DNA from: Alphaproteobacteria bacterium
GTDB taxonomy: Bacteria > Pseudomonadota > Alphaproteobacteria > CACIAM-22H2
Assembly (NCBI GenBank): GCA_016793165.1
Contig: JAEULA010000067.1
Location: 1 to 37,843 of the forward strand
Length of the DNA: 37,843 nt
Reading direction: 5' to 3'
Every line of letters begins with the position of its first letter. Positions within the stretch are counted from its first letter, which is position 1. The position numbers were made by a program, and so were the translations under genes. This document shows positions 7,943 through 15,836 of this stretch, piece after piece. Below the pieces are notes generated by a model. That model saw only the letters and a program-made list of their open reading frames with translations, searched no databases and had not been told where the DNA came from.

Positions 7943-8951
7943 CCTTGGACAGGAAGGGCGGCGAGTCCGGATCGTTGCCGCGCCGGCGGGCGAGCCGCTC
8001 GATCGCGAGGTAACCGGGCACGAGCATCGTGATCGCGTCGGCGATCGCGTCGCCGTCGCCGATCCAGGGCAGCGTGCCGGCGGCGCCGCCGGCGACGTCG
8101 ATCGGCACGCCCTGGGCGCGGAGGTCGACGACGAGGTCGTCGACGCTGGAGGCCGTGGCATCGGGCAGGCGCAGCGCCAGCACCGGCGTGTGCGCGCCCA
8201 GCATCGCGCGCGGCCCGTGGCGCAGCTCGGCCGAGGAGTGCGCGATCGCCGGCAGGCGCGCCGTCTCGGCAAGCTTGAGCGACAGCTCGAGCGCAACGGC
8301 GAGGCCCGGCCCGCGCGCGGCGATGCAGGCGACCGGCGCCGCGACGAGGCGATCCGCCCAGGCCGACCAGTCGAGCGCACCGGCGGCCGCGAGCCGCTCG
8401 GGCAAACCGTGCAGCGCGGCCAGCAGCGCGTCATCGCCGCCGAGGGCGGCGACGAGCAGCGCCCCGGCGAGCATCGAGTTCACGACGCTCTTCGTCGCCG
8501 CGACCGAGCGCTCGGGCCCGGCGAGAATGGGGACCACCGCGCCCGCCGCGGCGGCGACCGGCGAGTCGACCTCGTTGACCATCGCCACCGTGAGCGCGCC
8601 CGCGGCGCGCGCGGACCGTGTGGCCGCAACGAGGTCGGGGCTGCGGCCCGATTGCGAGACGACGACGAACAGCGCGTCGTCCATCGCCAGCGCGCGTCGA
8701 TAGCTCGAGTGCACCGAGGGCGCCGAGAGCGACGCGATGAGGCCGAGGCGCGTCTCGACGAGGTAACGCAGGAACAAGCCGGCATGATCGGAGCTGCCGC
8801 GGCCGCACACCACGACCACGCGCGGCGCGCGCGCGCGGATCGCCGCGGCTGCGGCGGCGATCGCGCCGGAACCGTCGTCCAGGAGGCGCCGGGCGGCGGC
8901 GGCCGCCTCCAGCGCCTCGGCGCGCATCCGTCCGGGCGCGGCCGCGGCCAT
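7926..8951 (-). CDS. SIS-domain protein, GlmS isomerase-domain-like (NagB-II/AgaS type sugar-phosphate deaminase or isomerase)
   Basis: A 341-residue protein corresponding to the two-SIS-domain isomerase half of glucosamine-6-phosphate synthase, without the glutaminase half. Readable family motifs are CGRGSSDHAG (first SIS phosphate loop), VVSQSGRSPD, ERSVAATKS and SSAELRHGP, where the glutamate and histidine correspond to the catalytic ExxHGP motif. Relatives deaminate or isomerise hexosamine phosphates. The N-terminus is alanine-rich and lacks the usual MxxEIxEQP opening, so substrate binding at that end may differ. The start directly abuts the stop of the SDR gene (zero spacing), and the end overlaps the convergent LysR gene. 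Specific substrate is inference. Confidence 0.85.
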   Translation of the reverse strand: MAAAAPGRMRAEALEAAAAARRLLDDGSGAIAAAAAAIRARAPRVVVVCGRGSSDHAGLFLRYLVETRLGLIASLSAPSVHSSYRRALAMDDALFVVVSQSGRSPDLVAATRSARAAGALTVAMVNEVDSPVAAAAGAVVPILAGPERSVAATKSVVNSMLAGALLVAALGGDDALLAALHGLPERLAAAGALDWSAWADRLVAAPVACIAARGPGLAVALELSLKLAETARLPAIAHSSAELRHGPRAMLGAHTPVLALRLPDATASSVDDLVVDLRAQGVPIDVAGGAAGTLPWIGDGDAIADAITMLVPGYLAIERLARRRGNDPDSPPFLSKVTETL

Positions 8952-9734
8952 TCAGACGCCGCGCGTCACGCCGCCGTCGCAATCGACGAGCGCGCCGTGG
9001 ATGTAGCCGGCGCGATCGCCGGCGAGAAAGGCGACGAGCTCGCCGATCTCCTGCGGCAGGCCGAAGCGGGTGACGCCGAGCTGCGCGAGATTGCGCCGTC
9101 GCGCCTCCGCCTCGTCGACGCCGGCCTCGCGCGCGATCGTCGCCAGGCGGCCCTTGAGTCGCTCGGTCTCGATCGAGCCGGGATTGACGCCGACGACGCG
9201 CACGCCGTCGCGCGTGCCGAGCTGCGCGATCGCCTTGGTGAAGTTGAACAGCGCGGCGTTCACCGGCCCGCCGATCGTGAAGTCCGCCGAAGCCGTGCGC
9301 CCGCCGACGCCGATGATGTTGACGATGCGGCCGCCCGACGCCTTGAGCATCGGCCAGGCCGAGCGGACCAGCCGCACATGCGCGTGGAACTTGAGCGCGA
9401 AGCCGTCGAGGAAGTCGTCGTCGGTCATCGAGAAGAAGTCGCCGCGCTTGGTTGCGCCGGCGTTGTTGACCAGGATGTCGAGCCGGCCATAGGCACGTTT
9501 CGCCAGTTCGAGCACGGCGGCGGCGGTGTCCGGCTTGCGCAGGTCGCCGGCCTGCGTCACCGCCGTGCGGCCGGCGGCGCGAACCTCGGCCGCCATCGTC
9601 TCGAGCAGCGCCGAGTCCCGCGCCGTCGCCACGATGTCGCAGCCCTCGCGTGCGAGCGCGATGGCGATCGCGCGGCCGATGCCGCGGCTCGCGCCGGTCA
9701 CCAGCGCGACCTTGCCGCCGAGTCCCAATTCCAT
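8952..9734 (-). CDS. Short-chain dehydrogenase/reductase-fold protein lacking the Ser-Tyr-Lys catalytic set
   Basis: A 260-residue SDR-fold protein. The cofactor site is intact: TGASRGIG at residues 13-20 and NNAG at 90-93, with conserved NPGSIET later. The catalytic positions are not: in NIIGVGGRTASADFTIGG followed by PVNAAL, the positions expected for Ser, Tyr and Lys hold G142, G155 and N159. I have the impression that some related SDRs carry similar IGGxVNAAL segments, so this may be a conserved subfamily rather than decay, but could not check. ATG 9734 is chosen because GGAGG lies five bases upstream; a GTG at 9752 overlapping the ftrA-like stop is the alternative. It sits between the regulator and the SIS gene in one operon. 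Confidence 0.85.
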   Translation of the reverse strand: MELGLGGKVALVTGASRGIGRAIAIALAREGCDIVATARDSALLETMAAEVRAAGRTAVTQAGDLRKPDTAAAVLELAKRAYGRLDILVNNAGATKRGDFFSMTDDDFLDGFALKFHAHVRLVRSAWPMLKASGGRIVNIIGVGGRTASADFTIGGPVNAALFNFTKAIAQLGTRDGVRVVGVNPGSIETERLKGRLATIAREAGVDEAEARRRNLAQLGVTRFGLPQEIGELVAFLAGDRAGYIHGALVDCDGGVTRGV

Positions 9735-9748
9735 GTCGTCCTCCGTCG

Positions 9749-10750
9749 TCACGCCGCGTGCTGGAAGCGCCGGCGATAGGCCGCCGGGCTGACGCCCAGT
9801 CTATTCCGGAAATGGAGCCGCAGCGTATCCGCGGCCCCGAAGCCGCAGCCCGTCGCGACGCGCTCCACCGGCAGGCGCGTCGCCTCGAGGAGCTCGCGGG
9901 CGCGATCCACGCGCGCGCGGATGACCCACTCCGCCGGCGTCAGGCCGGTCGTCTCCACGAAGCGGCGGGCGAAGGTCCGCATGCTCAGCCCGGCCTTGTG
10001 CGCCAGGCGCGGGATGCCGAGATCGCCGTCGAGATGCGCGCGCGCCCAGTCGAGCACCGGCGCCAGGGCATGGGCCTCGTCGGGGATCGGCCGCGGCACG
10101 AACTGCGCCTGGCCGCCGTCGCGATGCGGGGCGATGACGAGGCGCCGTGCCACTTCGTTGGCGATGCGCGGGCCCCAGTCCCGGCGCACCACGTGGACGC
10201 AGAGGTCGAGGCCTGCCGCGCTGCCGGCCGCCGTCAGGATGTCGCCGTCGTCGACGTACAGGACGTCCGGCATGACCCGGATCGCGGGGTACATCGCGCG
10301 CAGCCGGTCCGCGTAGCGCCAATGCGTCGTCGCCCGCCGGCCGTCGAGCAGGCCGGCCGCGGCGAGCACGAACACTCCGGAGCACAGCGTGACCAGCCGC
10401 GTGCCGCGGGCATGGGCGCGGCGCAGCGCCTGCAGCAGCGCCTCGGGCGGGCGCTGGTCGGCGCCGCGCCAGCCCGGCACGACGATCGTGCCGGCGCGCG
10501 CCAGCCGCTCGAGCCCGCCGTCGGCCTGAACCCGGATGCCGCCGACGGCGGCGAGCGGCCCCTTCTCGATGGCGACGACCTCGCAGCGATACCAGCGCGG
10601 ATACTCGGGCCGCGGCAGACCGAAGACCTCGGCCGCGATGCCGAATTCGAAGGTGCACAGCCCGCGATAGGCGAGCACCGCCACCCGGAGATTTTCCGGT
10701 CCGTCGGGATGGTGCGCGGCAACTGGCAGGATTCTCGCGGTCTTTGTCAT
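9749..10750 (-). CDS. ftrA: GlxA-family AraC-type regulator, FtrA-like
   Basis: A 333-residue regulator made of an N-terminal DJ-1/PfpI-like domain (residues about 20-190, with RVAVLAYRGLCTFEFGIA and the nucleophile-elbow-like LVTLCSGVFVLAAAG) and a C-terminal AraC helix-turn-helix domain (LAHKAGLSMRTFARRF, then a second helix-turn-helix ending GVSPAAYRRRF). The segment DLCVHVVRRDWG with PHRDGGQAQFV closely resembles FtrA proteins. Its divergent neighbour is a rhodanese-like gene, the arrangement commonly seen with FtrA, which strengthens the call. The ATG at 10750 gives the usual length; the frame is open further upstream but would run into the rhodanese gene. The SDR and SIS genes follow closely on the same strand and are likely co-transcribed. 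Confidence 0.87.
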   Translation of the reverse strand: MTKTARILPVAAHHPDGPENLRVAVLAYRGLCTFEFGIAAEVFGLPRPEYPRWYRCEVVAIEKGPLAAVGGIRVQADGGLERLARAGTIVVPGWRGADQRPPEALLQALRRAHARGTRLVTLCSGVFVLAAAGLLDGRRATTHWRYADRLRAMYPAIRVMPDVLYVDDGDILTAAGSAAGLDLCVHVVRRDWGPRIANEVARRLVIAPHRDGGQAQFVPRPIPDEAHALAPVLDWARAHLDGDLGIPRLAHKAGLSMRTFARRFVETTGLTPAEWVIRARVDRARELLEATRLPVERVATGCGFGAADTLRLHFRNRLGVSPAAYRRRFQHAA

Positions 10751-10849
10751 TTCGGCCACTGGCTGGCTCGGCGGGAGGCCGCCATCCTGCGCGGGTGGCG
10801 AGACGACGCACAAGCGATCCCTCGCCGCGCCACGCCAAGGAGCCCCGCC

Positions 10850-11245
10850 ATGAACGCCGTTCTCGCCACGCCGCCTGCCACGTCCGCCGACGCCGCCGCG
10901 CATTTCGCCGGGCGGCTCGCCCTGGAAACCGACTGCGCCGACGTCGCCGCCGCGATGGCCGGCGGCGCACCGGGGTTCGTGCTCGTCGACGCGCGCGGGC
11001 CGACCGCCTTCGCCCGCGGTCACCTGCCCGGCGCCGTCAACATTCCGCATCGCGAGATCACGGCTGAACGCCTCGCCGGCCATGCCGCCGGCACGCTCTT
11101 CGTCGTCTATTGCGCCGGCCCGCACTGCAACGGCGGCGACCGGGCGGCACTGCGTCTCGCCGGACTCGGCCGCCCGGTGAAGCTGATGATCGGCGGCATC
11201 ACCGGATGGCTCGACGAAGGCTTCACGCTCGCCACGGGCGCGTAG
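10850..11245 (+). CDS. Rhodanese-like sulfurtransferase-domain protein
   Basis: A 131-residue single-domain rhodanese. The domain covers residues about 25-128: FVLVDARGPTAFARGHLPGAVNIPH is the conserved CH2A-type entry, and the active-site loop is YCAGPHCNGG, with the persulfide-forming cysteine first and a second cysteine four residues on. No signal peptide is evident, so it should act in the cytoplasm. AAGGAG lies just upstream of the ATG. It is transcribed away from the FtrA-like regulator with 99 bases between starts, and its expression is probably controlled by that regulator. The sulfur acceptor is unknown. Confidence 0.9.
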   Translation: MNAVLATPPATSADAAAHFAGRLALETDCADVAAAMAGGAPGFVLVDARGPTAFARGHLPGAVNIPHREITAERLAGHAAGTLFVVYCAGPHCNGGDRAALRLAGLGRPVKLMIGGITGWLDEGFTLATGA

Positions 11246-11276
11246 GCTGCTGCGCGGGCGGCATCTTGCCAGCAGC
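11246..11276 (+). terminator. Possible weak terminator hairpin after the rhodanese gene
   Basis: GCTGCTG at 11246-11252 pairs perfectly with CAGCAGC at 11270-11276, starting immediately after the rhodanese TAG. The loop is long (17 bases) and there is no T-run, so termination is uncertain. Confidence 0.28.
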
Positions 11277-11343
11277 GCGATTCGGCCGGAGTCTCGGGGC
11301 CGCGCATCCGTGTCCCGCCATCCCGCCGACGAGGGCCTCGCCC

Positions 11344-11925
11344 ATGCTCACGCTCTACTTCGCGCCCGGCTCCAGCTCGATGGCGCCGCACATCGCGCTG
11401 CACGAGGTCGGAGCGGCCTTCGAGCCGCGGCCGATGTCCTTCGCCCGGGCCGAGATGCGCGAGCCGTGGTTCCTCGCGCTGAACCCGGCCGGCAAGGTCC
11501 CGGTGCTCGCCATCGACGGCCGCCCCCTCAGCGAGGTCGCGGCGATTCTCTACTACCTCGCGCGCCGCTTCCCCGAAGCGGGGCTGCTGCCCGCCGGCGA
11601 CATCGAGGCGGAGGCGAAGGTCGTCTCCTGGATGTCGTTCCTCGCCTCGACGGTCCACCCGTCGCGCGGCAAGGGGCCCGAGGCCGCGAAGGCCGCCTAT
11701 GCGCTCGCCGATCGGCGTCTGGGCGCGGCGACCTGGGCGGTCGGCCGCTACTCGATCGCCGACATCCATCTCTTCCGGCTGTTCTGGCGCTACAGCGGCG
11801 CGGCCAAGCCGGCGCGCGGCAGCTTTCCGAATCTCGAGGCGCACTACGCGCGCATGATGGAGCGACCGGCGGTGATCAGGACCTGCGCCGCCGAAGCGGC
11901 GGTCGGCTACGAGCTTCCGGCCTGA
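11344..11925 (+). CDS. Glutathione S-transferase family protein
   Basis: A 193-residue GST. The N-terminal thioredoxin-fold domain starts MLTLYFAPGSSSMAPHIALHE, with the SSS around residues 10-12 where bacterial GSTs place the glutathione-activating serine or cysteine. NPAGKVPVL carries the conserved cis-proline, and LSEVAAILYYLA is the usual glutathione gamma-glutamyl contact segment. The C-terminal helical domain contains YSIADIHLFR, matching the conserved N-capping box (SxAD). It is about 10-20 residues shorter than many GSTs. It follows the rhodanese gene by 98 bases, so both may belong to a sulfur or electrophile-detoxification context. Its end overlaps the convergent EamA gene by 19 bases. 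Confidence 0.9.
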   Translation: MLTLYFAPGSSSMAPHIALHEVGAAFEPRPMSFARAEMREPWFLALNPAGKVPVLAIDGRPLSEVAAILYYLARRFPEAGLLPAGDIEAEAKVVSWMSFLASTVHPSRGKGPEAAKAAYALADRRLGAATWAVGRYSIADIHLFRLFWRYSGAAKPARGSFPNLEAHYARMMERPAVIRTCAAEAAVGYELPA

Positions 11926-12806
11926 CGCGCGGGTGCGCTCGTCACCAGCCAGACGCCGGTGAGGACGACGACGGCACCTGCGGCCGCGACGAGGCCGATG
12001 TGCTCGCCGAGCACCAGGATCCCGAGCGCCGCGGCCCAGAGCGGCATGAGATAGCCGACGCTCGACGCCTGCGTGGCCGCGGCGAAGGCGAGCATGCGAA
12101 GGAACAGCACCATCGGCACGGCGGAGGCCACGACCCCGAGGCCGAGGATCGCGAGCCACACCGTCGTCGGCTGCTGCCACGCGCTCGGCGGCTCGAAGGC
12201 GAGCGCCAGGGCGAGGGCGGGCAGCATCGAGAACACCTGCTGGCCGAGCACGGTGGCAACGGGCTCGGCGTTGCGCGCGCGGCGCATGTAGACCGTCCCG
12301 ATCGCGTAGGAGAGTGAGACCAGCACCATCAGCACGCCGCCGCGCGCGGTGCCGCCGGCCCCCATCACCGCGGCGGGGCCGACGAGCAGGAAGATGCCGC
12401 CGAGTCCCACCAGCACGCCGGTGCCGCGGCGCGCGGTGAGCCGCTCGTCGGCGAGGAAGACATGCGCGAGCAGCGCCACCATCAGCGGCGTCGACGCCTG
12501 GATCATCGCCGCGAGCGCGCTGCCGATCTCGACCATCGCGATCGCGGACAGCACGTTTGGCAGCCAGCCGCTGAACGTGCCGAGCACGGCCATGTGGCGG
12601 AGCTGCAGGAGGTTGGGCCGCAGGCGGTGGCGGGTCGCGAGCACGAAGAGCAGGACGGCGGCGGCCGAGACCGCGCCGCGGCCCGTCGCGATCGCGAAAG
12701 GCGGCATCGACGATGCCGCTACCTTGATCATCAGGAATCCGCTGCCCCAGCCGGCCGAGATCAGCAGCAGGTAGCCCCAGAGCCGAAGCCGCGGATCGCG
12801 TGCCAC
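11907..12806 (-). CDS. EamA/DMT-family transporter
   Basis: A 299-residue inner-membrane protein with about ten hydrophobic spans arranged as two EamA repeats, the usual form of drug/metabolite exporters such as RhaT/YdcZ/RarD relatives. The first repeat starts LRLWGYLLLISAGWGSGFLMIK; the second begins near GGVLMVLVSLSYAIGTVYMRR and ends in a basic/polar tail. A GTG at 12806 is the best start, since the first in-frame ATG lies inside the first membrane span. It is the last gene of a three-gene operon (13 bases after the NTF2-like gene), so it may export a product connected with the unknown repeat protein. Substrate cannot be read from sequence. Confidence 0.85.
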   Translation of the reverse strand: MARDPRLRLWGYLLLISAGWGSGFLMIKVAASSMPPFAIATGRGAVSAAAVLLFVLATRHRLRPNLLQLRHMAVLGTFSGWLPNVLSAIAMVEIGSALAAMIQASTPLMVALLAHVFLADERLTARRGTGVLVGLGGIFLLVGPAAVMGAGGTARGGVLMVLVSLSYAIGTVYMRRARNAEPVATVLGQQVFSMLPALALALAFEPPSAWQQPTTVWLAILGLGVVASAVPMVLFLRMLAFAAATQASSVGYLMPLWAAALGILVLGEHIGLVAAAGAVVVLTGVWLVTSAPARQAGSS

Positions 12807-12819
12807 TTGGCCGCCGCGG

Positions 12820-13230
12820 TCAGTTCGGCCGCGGCGCGGCTTCGGGCTTCGTCTCGGGCGGCGCCGGCGCGGGACCCGCGTGATGGTGCACGAGCTTCCA
12901 GGTCCGGCCCTCGCGACGGAAGATGTTGGTCGCTACCAGCGCCTGACCCTCGATGACCTCGTAACAGACGACCATGCCGACGTCGCCCAGCAGATGGACA
13001 TGCGGGTCGCGGCACTCGATCTTCGGCGCGTCCGGGTTGGCGAGGATGCGCGTCCAGCTCGCCATCACCTCGTCGCGGCCGACCAGGGCGGGCCATCCGG
13101 GATGGATGCAGAGCACCGGCTCGGCTTGCGCCCAGAGCGCGTCGAGCGCGTCGATGTCGCGATCGCAGAACGCGCGATAGAACGCCTCGTTGGCGAAGAG
13201 CAGCGCCTCGCGATCGGCGATCGCGGTCAT
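12820..13230 (-). CDS. NTF2/SnoaL-like (ketosteroid-isomerase-fold) small protein
   Basis: A 136-residue protein with a cone-shaped NTF2-like fold predicted from its pattern: EALLFANEAFYRAFCDRDIDALDALWA, followed by CIHPGWPALVGRDEVMASW and a C-terminal strand-rich half ending TWKLVHHHAG. This matches the SnoaL-like/calcium-calmodulin-kinase-II association-type family often annotated as nuclear transport factor 2 family. The C-terminal 15 residues are proline/alanine-rich and probably disordered. The ATG overlaps the stop of the two-repeat gene by four bases, which indicates translational coupling. Family members range from enzymes to binding proteins, so no reaction is assigned. Confidence 0.83.
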   Translation of the reverse strand: MTAIADREALLFANEAFYRAFCDRDIDALDALWAQAEPVLCIHPGWPALVGRDEVMASWTRILANPDAPKIECRDPHVHLLGDVGMVVCYEVIEGQALVATNIFRREGRTWKLVHHHAGPAPAPPETKPEAAPRPN

Positions 13231-14048
13231 GGCCGGCGCCCGCGCGCGACGACCAGGGCGGCGAAATCCTGCGCCGTGATGCCCGGCTTCGCGCCGAGCG
13301 CCGCGGCCGTCGCGTTCACGTGGCTGATCACGCCGGTTTCCCAGGTCGAGCGGCCGTCGCCGAGACGCGCCGTCATCACGCCGACCGTCGCGGCCGGAAT
13401 GCCGCGCAGGTCGAGCGCCGGCAGCCGCGTGATCCCGGCGCCGTCGATGCCGACGCCGGCGTCGTTGTAGACGACGGCGATCGCGTCGCCGCGCAGGGCC
13501 GACTTCGGGTCGCCGCCGAGCAGAGCGCCGTGCGACCCGACCATGAGGATGCGCGTCGCGTCCTCGGGCCCGACGAGGGAGACCGAGTCGAGGCCCCACA
13601 CCGCCGGCTCGCCCGGCCGGTCGCGCAGGACGAAGCGCGCCTCCGCATAGGCCGGCGGATCGACCCGCCGCGCCGGGGCCGCCGCGAGCTTGCGCGCGGC
13701 ATCCGCGCAGGGATCGCCCTGGGCGACGCCGAGCGCCGCGGCGGCGGCGTTGACGTGACTGATCACGCCGCGCGCCAGCATGTCCGCACCGTCGCCGATG
13801 CGCGCGGTCCGGCAGTCGACCGTCGCCGCCGGGAAGCCGAGCCGCTCGAGATCGTCGAGCCCCGCGATGCCGGCGCGATCCAACCCGACGCCGCAATCGT
13901 TCAGGATCACGGCGCGCAGCCCCGCCTTCGCGCTGAGATAGGCGGCGTAGGCCCCGGCATGCGAGCCGGCGACCAGCACGCTGCCGACATGTTCGGGTCC
14001 GAGCTTCGTCACGCTCGTGCCCGTGAGGATACTGGCCATGCGAGTCAT
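13227..14048 (-). CDS. Unrecognised protein made of two internal repeats
   Basis: A 273-residue protein of unknown function that I could not place in a named family. Residues about 10-111 and 143-246 are clear repeats of each other. Shared landmarks in order are SVxxxGPE, VGSH or AGSH, NDxGVGxDxAGI, GxPAATV, TARxGDG and GVISHVNAxAAALG. Conserved polar residues (His of GSH, Asp of ND, Arg and Asp of ARxGDG, His and Asn of SHVN) occur in both halves and could form active sites or ligand sites. No signal peptide or membrane span is seen. The start at 14048 follows GGGGAG by four bases; 14078 and 14039 are alternatives. It heads an operon with an NTF2-like gene and an EamA transporter, divergent from a Dpp-type importer. 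Confidence 0.85.
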   Translation of the reverse strand: MTRMASILTGTSVTKLGPEHVGSVLVAGSHAGAYAAYLSAKAGLRAVILNDCGVGLDRAGIAGLDDLERLGFPAATVDCRTARIGDGADMLARGVISHVNAAAAALGVAQGDPCADAARKLAAAPARRVDPPAYAEARFVLRDRPGEPAVWGLDSVSLVGPEDATRILMVGSHGALLGGDPKSALRGDAIAVVYNDAGVGIDGAGITRLPALDLRGIPAATVGVMTARLGDGRSTWETGVISHVNATAAALGAKPGITAQDFAALVVARGRRP

Positions 14049-14147
14049 CGATCTCCCCGATCCCGTCGATCCGATCATCCCAGACGTGCCTGCGTCACGA
14101 CGTCAAGTCGAGCGCAGAATGGCGCCGACGCGATGCCCGACCGCGAA

Positions 14148-14176
14148 TTGACGCTCCGTCGCGCCGCCGATAGCCT
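14148..14176 (+). promoter_or_regulatory. Putative sigma-70 promoter of the Dpp-like operon
   Basis: TTGACG (14148-14153, five of six consensus bases) and TAGCCT (14171-14176, three of six) are separated by exactly 17 bases. Transcription would begin about 50 bases before the ATG of the binding-protein gene at 14235. It lies in the 186-base region between divergent genes. A good -35 with a weak -10 suits an activated promoter, but no activator site is evident. Confidence 0.45.
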
Positions 14177-14234
14177 CCGCCGGCCGTGAGAAGACGGCGT
14201 GTCGAGCCGATCAGGAAGGCATGGAGGGGTCCCG

Positions 14235-15797
14235 ATGAGCGAGAATTTCCAGTCCCAATTGCGCCGGCGCAGCGTGCTCGGCGGAACCGCCGCCGCATTC
14301 GCCGCGGGCCCCCTGTCGATCGCGCGCAACGCGCACGCGCAGGCGGCCGGAACCCTCCGCGCGGGCATCACGGGCTACAACGTGATCAACACGCTCGACC
14401 CGGGCAAGGCGACGCTGATCCCCGAGTTCTACGTGATCTGGGCGCTGTACAACGGGCTGCTCAAGCTCGACGCCAACTCCAACCCGGTGCCCGACCTGGC
14501 CGAGTCGATGACGGTCGTCGACGGCACGACGCTCGAATTCAAGCTTCGGCGCGGGATCAAGTTCCACGACGGCTCGGACATGACCGCCGACGACGTCAAG
14601 TTCACGATCGAGCGCCTGCTCGACGACAAGGTCGCTTCGCCGAACAAGAGCAAGGTCTCGGGCGTCAGCGCGATCGAGATCCGCGATCCGCACACCGTGC
14701 GCATCGTCACCAAGGAGGCGTTCGCGCCGCTGCTGACCTTCCTGACCAACGCGCGCACGGGCACGCAGATCCTGCCGCGCAAGGCGGTGACCGCGGCCGG
14801 CGACGATTTCGGCAAGAAGCCGATCGGCACCGGCGCCTATTCGCTCAAGGACTGGGTGCCGGGCGAGCGCGTGACGCTGTCCGCCTTCCCCGGCTATTTC
14901 GGCGGCGCGCCGAAGATCGCCACCATCGACATGCCGCTGATCGCCGAGGAGTCGAGCGGCGTGACCGCGCTGCTCGGCGGCCAGGTCGACCTGACCTCGA
15001 CCGCGCCCTTCGCCGACATCCCGAATCTCGAGAAGAACGCCTCGATCACGGTGCTCAAGCAGGCCGGCCTCAACTGCCGGATGATCTCGCTCAACCACCG
15101 CAAGGCGCCGTTCGACGATCCCGCCTTCCGGCGCGCCTGCTCCATGGCCTTCGACCGAAACGCGATGGTGCGCGCCGTGCTGTTCGGCGAGGGCGTCGTC
15201 GCGCACGGTCTCATCCCGCCGTCGCTCGGCTATGCCTTCGGCGGCACCAGCCGGCCGCTTTGTACCTTCGACCCGGCCAAGGCCAAGGCGGAGCTGGCGA
15301 AGTCCAAGTACCCCAACGGCGCCGAGGCCGAGATCATGACCTGGGGCCAGTCGTGGTGGAAGCGCATGGCCGAGGTGTTCGTTGCCCAGTGCAACCAGAC
15401 GCTCGGCACGAAGTTCACTGTGCAGGTGACCGAGGCCAACACCGTGTTCCAACGCCACCGCTCCGGCGACTACCAGGCGTCGGTCTGGGGCTGGCTCGGC
15501 CTGCTCGACGCGGATGAGTACATGTACGACATCGTCCACTCCAAGGGCTGGCGCAACTTCTACGGCTACGCGAACCCGAAGGTCGACGACCTGCTCGAGC
15601 GCGCGCGGCGCGAGCTCGATCGCGACAAGCGCGGCGCGCTCTACAAGGAGGCGGAGAACCAGGTCATCGAAGACATGGCGGTCGTGCCGCTGTTCGTCTC
15701 GAACGTGCACAATCTCATGACCAAGAAGGTCCAGGGCTTCCGGCAGCTGCCCTACTCGAACTTCGGGGACCAGTTCGCCAATCTCAGCCTCGGCTGA
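14235..15797 (+). CDS. Dipeptide/oligopeptide-type ABC transporter substrate-binding protein (SBP_bac_5)
   Basis: A 520-residue periplasmic binding protein, the ligand receptor of the importer encoded downstream. The N-terminus has an RRRSVLGG motif followed by a hydrophobic stretch and an AHAQ cleavage site, which looks like a Tat-type signal. Family landmarks include LAESMTVVDGTTLEFKLRRG, KFHDGSDMTADDVKFTIER, PIGTGAYSLKDW and DDPAFRRACSMAFDR, as in DppA/OppA/NikA. The ATG at 14235 is preceded by GGAGGGG; an in-frame ATG 12 codons earlier is less likely because it would separate the signal from the start. Peptides, opines, nickel chelates or glycosides are all possible ligands. Confidence 0.93.
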   Translation: MSENFQSQLRRRSVLGGTAAAFAAGPLSIARNAHAQAAGTLRAGITGYNVINTLDPGKATLIPEFYVIWALYNGLLKLDANSNPVPDLAESMTVVDGTTLEFKLRRGIKFHDGSDMTADDVKFTIERLLDDKVASPNKSKVSGVSAIEIRDPHTVRIVTKEAFAPLLTFLTNARTGTQILPRKAVTAAGDDFGKKPIGTGAYSLKDWVPGERVTLSAFPGYFGGAPKIATIDMPLIAEESSGVTALLGGQVDLTSTAPFADIPNLEKNASITVLKQAGLNCRMISLNHRKAPFDDPAFRRACSMAFDRNAMVRAVLFGEGVVAHGLIPPSLGYAFGGTSRPLCTFDPAKAKAELAKSKYPNGAEAEIMTWGQSWWKRMAEVFVAQCNQTLGTKFTVQVTEANTVFQRHRSGDYQASVWGWLGLLDADEYMYDIVHSKGWRNFYGYANPKVDDLLERARRELDRDKRGALYKEAENQVIEDMAVVPLFVSNVHNLMTKKVQGFRQLPYSNFGDQFANLSLG

Positions 15798-15836
15798 CCG
15801 CCGCGGGCGGCGCGCGGGCGCGGGGCGCACGGCATC

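Noticed and set aside
9735..9752. GTG at 9752 as start of the SDR gene
   Set aside because: The ATG at 9734 has GGAGG five bases upstream and places the glycine-rich motif at the usual distance from the N-terminus; the GTG remains possible but less likely.
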